Positions 23,122 through 34,000 of a stretch of DNA of 64,000 nucleotides are shown here, piece after piece. This stretch comes from Triplophysa rosa (Eukaryota; Chordata; Actinopteri; Cypriniformes; Nemacheilidae), in assembly GCF_024868665.1 (NCBI RefSeq), contig NC_079891.1, positions 29,218,665-29,282,664 of the forward strand, written 5' to 3'. Numbering within the stretch: position 1 is the stretch's first letter; each line of letters starts with the position of its first letter. Under the pieces are notes generated by a model. The model was not told the DNA's origin, ran no database searches, and saw only the letters and a program-made list of their open reading frames with translations. A program made the position numbers and the translations under genes.

Positions 23122-23788
23122 AGTGTTCATGGTAGTGTGTTAGTAAAGTATTGTTCATTGTTAGTTCATGTTAGCAAATGCATTAACTATACAATGTTAA
23201 CAGATACAATCTTACTGTAAAGTGTTATTTTATTACAGCTGTTTTCAATACATTCGCTGAAGAGACAATCTTCACCAGCAGATTGATACTGTAGCGGTCA
23301 TGTTTTTTATTATTGTGAACCAAGCTACAAAATTAGTTCACCTCATTAAGTTCAATGTTCTTTTCATTGCTTGTTCACAAAGCAAGTTACTGGTCAAACC
23401 AAACATGGACCTCTATAGCTCAGTGTTGAAGTCATGGTTTTTTTTGTTGAGCATTTATAATTGTTTAAATGAACTGGTCTTCCACTTATTAATATTCGAG
23501 CCCTGTCTGTGGTTACAAATACGATGTGTTTTTATTTTTTTAAATAAACGTAATTTATAATTTTGACCCCAAGTTGTTGCTTCAGAGCGCTTTTTGTTTA
23601 TATCAGAAACTGAGCCCGAGCCGTTATGATATACTGACCACATAGCATCATACCAATATATATACATACATTAGGTTTTATATCAGTATTTATGTTTTGT
23701 ATTTTATTATTGTTATATATCCCTATCTTGGTTATTAGAACATTTCTTTATTGCATAAGAATGCAGTAGACCGTAAAAGCATGTTTTC

Positions 23789-23794
23789 TTTATT
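23789..23794 (-). terminator. tchp: Candidate tchp poly(A) signal
   Basis: TTTATT on the plus strand reads AATAAA on the minus strand, about 400 bases past the tchp stop. Another copy lies at 23747-23752. The git2 and tchp transcripts converge here, so their 3' ends may be very close or overlap. Confidence 0.4.
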
Positions 23795-24197
23795 AAAACA
23801 CATTGTAATTCATCTATACAAAATACATAAAAACAAACCTACAATATGTGAAACCTCAACACCAATGCAACAAAATGTAAAAATAAGAACGATTTATTAA
23901 AGATGATAAAAATGCATGGGTCATATAAATAGCATTACTGAAGGGGAAGCGCTCTAGCTCTAAACCAACTTTAATATAAGCCCGAAGTGGGCAAGTTCAA
24001 CATGGACACAAGGTGTATTCCAAAACATGTTACTATTTTCTTATCCTAAAAAAATGTGGCACGAAGATTCCCGTGTAAAGTGCTCTCATGTCCATGCTGA
24101 CCGGGGTCTGCTGTGAATCTGTCATGATAAGAACAAAAATCAATTATCTCGTTGTAATATGCTTGACAGTGAACTTCAAATAAAGCCATCTTCATGA

Positions 24198-27100
24198 TCA
24201 CTTTAATCTTGAACTCACTCTCTCCCGGTAACCCTGTCGAATCAATCTCTCAGTCTCAAGATGAAGCTCTTCCTCCTGCTGCTTAAGCTCCTCCCTCTCC
24301 TGCTCTTCTTCTTGCTCACGTCTCCGTTGCTCCTCCCACTGTTCCTTGTGCCTTTTCTCCACCTGTTGAATGAAAGCATCCCTCTAACGCTTATGCTCAC
24401 CTTCAAACGTATACGCTACTGTTCAGTGTCACAGTACACACCTGTGCATTGATCTCCTGCATGCGTGCAGTACGGGCTCCCTCCTGCACCTCTTTCTCCT
24501 GGCGTTGGGTGAGTCTCTCCTGGTCCAGCTGTTGGATGAGCTCCTCTCTCCTCTGAAGAGACTCCTCCCTCGCCAGCCTGTTCTCGTGCATCCGTTCCTC
24601 CAACTGCTGCTGACGTCCAGCCAGGACCTACCGATCATTGAACCAAAAATCCAAGGCCAAAAATGAGCCATCATGTGCTGTCATTATCCTCAAACGCATG
24701 TGTTTCGTCTCACCTCCCGCATGAGTCTCTCTCTGGCTCTCTTCTCTTTCTCCCACTCTGACTCTCTCTTCTCCCAAACACGCTGAGCCTCCTCTCTGAT
24801 GGGCAGCACACAAACACACTCTTATCTTACAGTACAAGTGAAACCACATTAGGATCGTCTGGAAGTTCTTAACAAACATCCTGACACTACTCACCGATAT
24901 AAAATATCAAACTCCGCCTCCCTCTCCTTCTCCAGTTGAAGCTGCTCCTCAATGACTCTCTTCATCCATGCGGCGTCAGCAACGGCTCTCTCTCTCCTGG
25001 CTTTCTCCAGCTTCTGCTCCTCCAGATCTCCTTCCACCAGCGCTGCCAGGATCTTACGGTCTGCCTCCTGGTGGTCGAACAAGGTATTGCAGTCAATCTG
25101 TCAAAGTTTAGCATTATAAAAAGGGGTCAAATAGTGTTTGCTGTAACCTACCAGCTCCTCCTGCACCTGCTGTGCTCTTCTTTTCAGCTGTGCGCGGTAC
25201 TGCCGAGTCAAGAAATGCCTTTAAATGTGAAAAACAGTGCAGTTAGTCTAATCCCAGAAGTGCAGGAGGTACAAACAGTAAAATATGCCTAATAGTTTTA
25301 CCCAAACTCAGTTTTCCTCCTGGTTTCCTCCATCCTCCTCCTCTCATCTTCGAGCTTCTCAAGCTCCCAGCACTGAGACAAAAGAGCCTTCTGTTCCTGC
25401 TTTAGACGCTCGGCCTAGAACAAGCATAATATAAGCGGAATAATTGCTTCCGGGCCTTTGAATCTTTTTTTATTCATGCAGTATAAATGTATTCTTTTTT
25501 CATAAATAAATAGTGCATCATAAATATTCCTTACACAAAATAATTTTTTTAATTAAAGGGAAAGTTCACCCAAAAATGAAAATTCTGTCATGATTTACTT
25601 ACCTTCAGATAGTTGTACAAACCTGTACAAATTTCTTTGTTCTGTTGAACACAAAGAAAGATATTTTGAAGAATGCCAGTAACCAAACAGATTTCATCCC
25701 CCATTGACTCCCATAGTATTTCTTTTCCCTATTATGGCAGTAAATGGGGGATGAGATCTGTTTTGTAACTTACATTTTCCAAATATCTTCCTTCATGCTC
25801 AGCAAAACAAAGAAATTTGTACAGGTTTAGAACAACTTGAGGGTGAGTAAATGATGGCAGAATTTTCATTTTTGGGTGAACTGTCCCTTTAGCGGTATTT
25901 AAACATATTTGTGTGGAGCATCATCTATTTTTCCATTTAAAGCTCCAATCCGTTATTTTTATTGATTATAAATTAACAAGAATCAGTTTTTGAGCAAGTA
26001 CATTAAAATCTATGTTCAAAACTGTAAGCTTATGATAATTATTTATAAGTTGACATGTCATTTATAGTTTCGCAGGAAATCACCAGTTTGATGTCATTTG
26101 ACTTACAATAATAACAATAATATTGGTCTTTACAAAAAATAATAATATTGAACAAACTCAGACTGAATGAAAATAATAATATTTAAATAAAATGAAGTCA
26201 CAGAAATAAAAGATTGTAAATGAAAAAACACAAACCACATGTGACAAATCCAACTTGTAACAGAGGATGACTATAATGCAAGCTTCTATTCTAAGATCTG
26301 TTCTCCCAAAAAAAGACAATAATGACTCACTTCTTGTTCCTGTAGTTTGAGCTCCTCCATCTGTTTACGGAGGTCCTCGGCACGTGTTATCTCCTCCTGC
26401 TTTCTCTTTTCCTCTTCTTTCTTCATTCTTTCCAAAGCCTCCTGTCTGGCTTTCTCATACTCGTTCTCCACACGCCGTTTCTCCTCCTGAGCTCTCTCCT
26501 CAGCCTGAAAGAAGGAGAACACAGTTACAATGTATTTGACACAAATAGTTGCATTTACATTAATGCATTTGGGAGATGCTTTTATGTAAAGCAACATAAT
26601 TGAATCTCGACATTTTTTTATATTATGGTGTATTATATTGTAATATGGTATATTAATATTATACTAACAGTTGTTGACATTTTTTATATTATGGTATATT
26701 ATATTGCAATATGGTATATTAATATTATACAGTAAACCTCAAGATATTAATGTTGTATGATGCTTAGCTGGGCACCATTCTTGCACGGCAGCGCTGGCAT
26801 TTAACACTCTTCTAACCTGTTTTTTCTCCTGCTGTTGGGCTTGCCACTGGCTCACAACATGATCTTTGTGCAGCTGTGACTCAACCTGTGGGCACAAACA
26901 TGAGAAGTCTGATTAAACAACCCTGCACGTGTTTGGAACCAAATCCTGAGCTCAGAGTTACAGATCAGTCACGGAAGAAACACATCACAAGCCCTATTAA
27001 CTTACAGTCACGTTTACTTCACGATCAAAAGTTCCCCACAAACTTGGCTTGTGTCCTTAAATGAACGTTCTGCATTCAAGTTCAACTCAATCAGAAACTT

Positions 27101-28715
27101 ACAATAGAAGTATTGTAAACATTTGTGGATAGAAAGAGGATTTTTTTTGGAAGGACATTTTTAAGCGTAATTATTTAAAATTTTACTTCAATTTTCACTT
27201 TATAATGTGTGTTATTTGAGCTGTAAAGTTACATTTGGTCTTTAGTGGTGAAAGTGCTTAGCATAAGAATGTGTACTATTCATCACAGATCTAATTCCTG
27301 TGTTTACATTTTTCCCACGTTAAAAACCCTTTTTACATGAATGTGACAGATATTAAATACGATAAACCGTGGATAAATATCACGTGATTTATGCACAGCT
27401 TTGAGTGAAGTACGGGAAAATGCTGCTGCATCCGAAAGCCAGAGGGCGCTCTCGTGCGGAAACTCCAAATACGCACTGCAGAAGAAGACCATAACACGGT
27501 CTAGAATCTAGGAAATGCCTATGGACATCTTTTTATCACTGTTACTCAAGCCTCATCAGGTATTTTTATGATAATAAAGTATATTTATAACGATCATGTT
27601 TGACGTGTGTTGCTTTTCAAATGCACATTATAAGCGACTCAAACTCGCACTGCTTTTAGATCGAGCAGCATTTCCTACTGATCCCAGAGACGTGCGTCAC
27701 GGACACGCTGCATATCGCAGCCAGCTCGATTACAATAGGATGTAGTGGTATCGCGATAAATTACCCTACATATACAAAAATGTTCAGCTGAGATCAAGCA
27801 TTTCTTATTTCCTTTCTTTACACAGTACATGCATCATAAATGGCTGACCTTCTGCAATTCAGAGTTGTTTTGCTTCCAGTGCTCTCTTAGCAGCTCCTGT
27901 GCCAGCTGGAAGAAAGAAAATAATTCGACATTTCAGATCAGACATTATTAAACCCATAATCAAAATGATCTGAAGTAAAACAGCAACCATACATTTTTCC
28001 TTCTCTCTTCTCTTGCAGACCGGAGGGCATCTGTTTTTTCTACTAACTCTTTGGTCTGTGTGGCTCTGTCTGGGAGAACATTTTTGAGCTCGGCCTCTAA
28101 TTGGTCTCTCTCCTCCTGAAGCATTGTCATCAGACGCGCTCGGCGCTCCTGCAACTTCCGCTCCTTCTCTTCTTTCAACCGCTCCCTCTGAAACGCTGAC
28201 ATACTAAAAGACCAAAGAAAAGCAGATGCCAATGAGTTATTAAAATGACAGCTTTGAAATATAATTTGGATTATGTGTATTTTATTTTCTCTTTTCCTTT
28301 GTTCCTGTTAAGTTATTTATGTCTCTGTCTTAATTTTGATGCCTTGTTTGTTACAGTACAGTATATTGGAATTTTTTATGGGCAACAAATCACAATAGGA
28401 AATGTCACATTTACTAATTGACTTAACTGAACTCACTAAATGGTAAAAGTTATTTTTCTCTTACATAACTTCTAACATTACGACGATGTCCAGATTGTCT
28501 GTAATGAATCATTATCGTTTGTACCTGCGCTGGAAGGACTGCCTTGAGCTCCAGTGTGCTTGTCTGCTGCCGCGGACCTCCTGCTCTTTGAAGTACTGAG
28601 AGTGCAGCTCCCACTGCTGCCTCAATCGAGCCTCCTGCTCGCGCTGCCGAACCAGCTGCCTCTCCAGAGCTCCCACCCGACCCGGCCAGCGCGCCGAAAG
28701 CGTCGGTAAAGCCAT
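24198..28715 (-). CDS. tchp: Trichoplein keratin filament-binding protein
   Basis: Eleven minus-strand exons join in frame to 495 residues (human about 498): 28525-28715, 27993-28203, 27849-27905, 26817-26885, 26331-26504, 25302-25414, 25152-25218, 24895-25067, 24714-24795, 24442-24627, 24198-24362. The start [10 protein letters not shown] and segments such as [36 protein letters not shown] and [13 protein letters not shown] match trichoplein. The protein is almost wholly charged alpha-helical coiled coil rich in E, K, R and Q, as expected of the trichohyalin/plectin homology domain. The family binds keratin filaments and ninein at centrioles, activates Aurora A and restrains ciliogenesis. 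The C-terminus ends [12 protein letters not shown], shorter than the human proline-containing tail. An AG at 28728-28729 just upstream suggests a 5' noncoding exon further away. Confidence 0.93.
25557..25888. mobile_element. MITE of the GTTCACCC family in tchp intron 5
   Basis: TTAA at 25553-25556 precedes AGGGAAAGTTCACCCAAAAA; the right end TTTGGGTGAACTGTCCCT is followed by TTAG, a one-base change from TTAA. The interior contains paired arms around tttctttgttctgttg and caaaacaaagaaattt. Confidence 0.75.
26613..26731. repeat. Local tandem duplication in tchp intron 4
   Basis: An AT-rich unit of about 50 bases (tatattatggtgtattata ... attaatattatac) occurs at 26613-26664 and again, almost unchanged, at 26682-26731. 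Confidence 0.7.
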
Positions 28716-29707
28716 CGATCTGACTGTCTGCAGAGACAGTTTAATTCAGAAGCTATCTTTCTATCCCGACCTTTATTGACTTACAATCGTTTACATTGCA
28801 GGTAACCTAAATACAACAATTATAAAAGTAATATTAATGATTATGACATGCTTTGGATAATCTTATAATAAGCGCTCAAAGTGCCAAAAAGTATTTTACA
28901 GGTTATGCATGCTTAGTGTAAAAACTCACGTGTTAAAACTTTAACTTGTTACCTAACCACACTCGCGCGTGTATCTTGCAGCACTTGTCTAGTGTAAATA
29001 AGAAATGTGAAATCTAGAACTGTATTTTCTGTAAGAAAGGCCGTTAACAACAACGGGCTCGACAACAAAACACTAACAGAAATGAGAAAAGCGAAGCGTT
29101 CTCTTGGTTACAGCGTCACTTCCCTTTCTGGTTACCTACGGCGAGCAGTGAGGTACAAACGCAAATGCGAAAGAAGTTTATGCATTTGAGGGTGACAGAG
29201 TTGAGAGGTGAAGTTACAATCACCTATCTAAAGCATTTGTATAACTTATCCATAACTGATATTTAAATATCCATAAAATATTCTGTTTTTAAGTTTATTC
29301 AAACAAAGTTGTAATATAAGACTAAATTAATCGAACACGAGTAACGTTAATGGAATGCAGGTACGCTCACCTTTTACGTGATCTAAAGAATAAAATGTTT
29401 GAGTCATTTATTTACATAATGATAATTATAAAATAGCACACATCCATTACATAAAATTCACATGTCAACGTCAACGACATGTCATAGAAAAATGGCCATT
29501 TTAATATCAACTGAAAATAGTACCCATAATATTACATTGATACTGAACTTTCAATAATATTTACACGTCTAATTTCATCTGAGTTTAGAAATATTCTGAT
29601 CAAGACCTGCAGTGCAGGTGACAGCACTGTCCAACACTTAAATGATTAAATGATTTAACTGTGCTTTGAGGTGTGACATAGGTGAGGGAATCTGGTTTTA
29701 GTATTAA

Positions 29708-30263
29708 AGGGGTCATATGGCGGAAGTACATGTTTTTCTGTGTTTTTGGTGTGTTATAAGTTGCCCATGCATGTATTAGACACGTAAAATTGCACAAATG
29801 AAAGTGTGGGAACAAAAGATGCATTCTATCTAAAAGCGAATGCTCAACCAGACCTGCCTGAAACGCCTCGTGTAACCACACCCCTGCGAATCTACTTAAC
29901 TTCGTAACATGATTTGACTAAGACCGCCCAAATCTACACGTAGTTAAGGTGGGCGTAATTGTAAATCTCATTGTATCGTCTTGTCAGTACAATTGCTTTG
30001 GAACCTGATGTTCCGAATATGCTTGCAGTATTTGACCAATCACTACGCACTGGTGAACTGGCCAATCATAGCACACCTCGCTTTTCAGAGCGATGAGCTT
30101 TGTAAAAAATCAGCGCGTTTCAGAGAGGCGGGGCAAAGAGGATATACAAACATGCACGGTATGTGGAAAATACAACATTTTTTAAACTTTAAATGGTGTA
30201 TACACATTGCGTTACATCTAAAGCAAACAATAATATTCGTTTTAGCCGTGCAATATGACTCCT
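29708..30263. mobile_element. TTAA-flanked MITE between tchp and gltp
   Basis: TTAA at 29704-29707 and 30264-30267 bracket AGGGGTCATATGGC and GCAATATGACTCCT, inverted repeats of each other. The element lies in the divergent upstream region and carries CpG-containing DNA. No transposase is encoded. Confidence 0.75.
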
Positions 30264-30768
30264 TTAATAAAGAGGCAATGACATGTCTGTGGGTCATTGT
30301 GGGTTAAGCCTACTGATAGATAAATTAAACATTAGGTGTGAATGTTTAATGGTGACCAGATAATCGTGTCTAATTGTCGTCAGAAAGACTCCCCGCTTAA
30401 ACCTCTAATGTCAGTGACAGGGTAAAGGACGTTTTAATTATTAACGACACGAGGCCTGAACTTTCAGCAGAGATTCGAACCTGAGCCGCTCTTGTTTTCA
30501 TTATATTGTAAACCATTTATACAATCTAAAATTAAGCCGTTTGCGTTGCTGCGCGATTCTTAACTGGGAAAACACACCTAGATTATTTATCACTTCTGAA
30601 CCTTAAACTACGTGAAGCAGATTGTTTTTCGACTCGTTCCTTTACCGGTAGTCAACAATACACGTAATTGTGAATAAAACGAATGAAGAAACTATTAAAA
30701 TGTGTCTTGTTTTTGTCAACAGGGATAAATATAATAAACTACAAAATTATCATTCGGAACAGCCTTGG

Positions 30769-30846
30769 CTCCGCCCCTAGTGATATGATTGGCTTTCCCG
30801 CACCCACCTGTTGCACGTCTCCATATGTTTGAATAAAGGGGCGGGG
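30769..30846 (+). promoter_or_regulatory. gltp: gltp promoter elements
   Basis: GC boxes CTCCGCCCC (30769-30777) and GGGGCGGGG (30838-30846) flank an inverted CCAAT box (GATTGGC, 30787-30793), 160-235 bases upstream of the gltp ATG. The pattern fits a TATA-less housekeeping promoter; AATAAAGG at about 30832 is only weakly TATA-like. Transcription would start around 30850-30950. Confidence 0.55.
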
Positions 30847-31003
30847 TAGGAGGCAGTCTAGCTGCTCAGTGCCGATAATAGAACTGGCACTAGTAAGCGC
30901 TCGTCTGTACGGCGGTAGTTCCGGGTTCTGCCTTAACTTCTGCCGTGTTGTCCTCGTCCTATGTTGTAGGCAAAAAAGTAATTTTGGCCCATTTTAGGCA
31001 ACC

Positions 31004-34000
31004 ATGGCTCTTTTAATGGAGCACCAGTTCCGGCAACTTCCAGCAGACAAACAAGTGGAAACCCGGCCGTTTCTTGAGGCGGTGTCTCATCTTCCGCCTT
31101 TCTTCGGTAGGTTCTTCCGTCATGTCTCATAGTTAGAGAGCACTGAATACAGCATGAACTAGGTTCTCATGAGAGAGGCTTGTTTTTTTTAGATGATCTC
31201 TGTGGCAAAGTTTTTGTAAAGTTCCGTTTGAAAGTCCATTTAAATTTATTTAAGCAACACTTTCAGTTCCGATGTTTCATGTCTAACGTTAGATCTCGTC
31301 CCAATCTCTCAGTAACTGTTTTTTTTAAGACCTTTTGACAACAATTAAAAGGGTTAGATCGTTATTTTAAAACATCATGTCGCACAAGCGTGACATGAAC
31401 AAGCTTTTGTTAAATGTTTTATGTAGTAGGCTAATTCAGAATATTTCATTGTCAGAGTAGGCAAAAGTTACTCAAACAGAGTAACCATATGCAGATACTG
31501 ATCCTTTCATTATGCATTTACAAAGGAATATAATTCCATTACATAATATACTTGTTATTAAGAAAATCAGCATTGCAAACTCACAAGCATGATGTCATCT
31601 GCCTTTCAGGGATTTTCCAGCTCCTTGATCAGTCATGAGATTTATTCCACTCCTGATCAACCTCTTCAGGGTTGTGCAGAAGACAATAGTAAAGTCTGAC
31701 AAAGCCTTGCTGTCAACTAGTAGCTGTTGTCTTCTCTGAGGACTAATCGTTTTTTTAAGATCAAATTGCTTTTCACAAAGCGGACATTGCATGCATAATT
31801 TAATCAGTTGCCCTCGATTTCAGAAGTTGAGGAAATTGATTAGCATGGTGTTGAGTTGCCTTCGTCTATTCAGTGGCTGGACGGAACATCTGAACATCTT
31901 TGTTCAAAGCCTTGTTTGCTATTATTAATACGAAAAAAAAAAAAATTTTGCCACTCGACATGCCAAGCGTGAGGGTTTCAGATTAGCTCTCAATGTTCTC
32001 TTCTATAGCTGTCTCTAAAAGGATCCTTTCTGGCCATGCGTGGTTAAAAAAAAGCAGTACCTAATAGTGAATCACAGAAAAACATTTTACAAGAAACTCA
32101 GCCCAGTTAAACCTGTCTGTGAATGAAAGATGCAAGCGTTTAATCTCAGTAGATTAACCTTGATAGTGTAGTGGCAGGCAGTGATTGGAGAAATATCTGT
32201 CATAGTGTACTGTGATGTCACCGTGTGATTAAAAAATGGCTTGTTGTCGATGTCTCCGACTCTCATGGAAAGACAGTTAGGCTTCCCTGCCCTTGTTTAG
32301 AGTTCACACTTATCAAGCAAAGCTCTGTGTGGCGTACAAACACCAGAAAGAGCAGGAGGGTGGGCTGTCATTGTTATATATGTGAACAGAGGGAATGTTT
32401 GTGTTTTCTTCTCTGTGAAAAAGCAATGTTTAGGAGCTCATGTGGAATCCTCTGTAACCAGAGATGCTGTTTCCTGGGTGTGTTAACTGAAAAAAAGCAT
32501 TGAGCTAGCAACGCCGGAGTCATGGGTTCAATTCCAGGCAGTACACATAATGTATACCTTTACCTTAAGTACATTGTAAATTATTTAGTAAATTACCAAA
32601 GAAGTGTATATTTGAGGGTGCGTGTTATGTTTGCAGTATATGTAGGCAATGTATTCATTCAATTAGCTCCCGAAACCATTGTACAATAAACAATTTTGTA
32701 AAATTGTCTCACGTCAAAGAATACAGTATACTGTGGAGTAACCGCTGTCAGTAATGGAAACATCACAGGTTCAATGTTTCCATTTCCAAAAGTGCTTATT
32801 TCATTATCAGACCTGCAATACATTTGGTCTCAATGTGATAATGGGAGGTACTGAAACTTTAATGAACCGCATGGGTGCTTTCAGATATCTGTCATGCTCT
32901 CTAAGCACGGTTAATTATTCAGAATTCTTTTTTTTAGGCAGTAATGTCAGAGTTCACTCTGAGTTCTCGAGAACCGAACTGGATAAACATTTATCGCCTA
33001 TCTGCAACATTCCTTTTACGATTCTTGTATGTAAAAAGATTACTTCACAGCTGCTGTGAAAGAGCGGGTAATGCAAAACATAATCTGCTTAAACTTCATG
33101 CTATAATACAGTCTGTACTAATGAAAGATTTCATTTCATACATGCAAATTGCTTGTGTGTTTAAAGGGAGTACTCGGTTGTGTGCAATCTTATTTACCCT
33201 TTCCCCTGATCTCTTCATAGATTGCCTTGGTTCTACAGTTTTTTCTCCCATCAAGGCTGATATTGCGGGTAACATAACTGTAAGTTTACAGACATTGAGG
33301 TTGATAAGCTTTGCACTGTAACCTTTACAACCAGAACTCCACTTACCTCTCTCGTGTTTCTAACAGAAAATCAAGGCCGTGTATGACAGTAATCCCGGCA
33401 GATTTAAAACCCTGCACAACATTTTGGAAGCAGAAAAAGAGATGCATGGAGCCGAATGGCCAAAAGTGGGAGCAACACTTGCCCTCATGTGGTTGAAAAG
33501 GCAAGTTTGGACGTATACTGCTTTATTTTTAGTTTTGTAAAAGTGAAAATGAGATACTGAACAGTTATTGTATAAATTTATGATAAAAACATCACACCAA
33601 TACCCCAACGCTCTGCAGCAATACTGTTATCCTTTGCTCATTCACAAACTCATGTGATTTTCTTTCTTCCACTGAACACAAAAGGAGTAGAATGTCTCCA
33701 GTTCTGTTTTCTATACAAAACAATCACAAAATACAACAAAAGCACACACATCAACTTGTAAAGGGTGCCCGACCAAAACAAACCATAGCAGAAAAAAATT
33801 ATGAAAAGTTAGCACATCAAAGCCCCCAAAAAAAGAAATGTTTTCAAGTATTTTCTATAATTCTTTTTATAACTTTTTTAAGCTTTGGTGTGACAATTTT
33901 TTATACAGGTTTGTATACAAAACAATGAATAGGGACAAACCTGAGCTCCAAAAATGACCAAAAAAAGCAAATGGCATTTATTACATTTGCGTTAAATTTT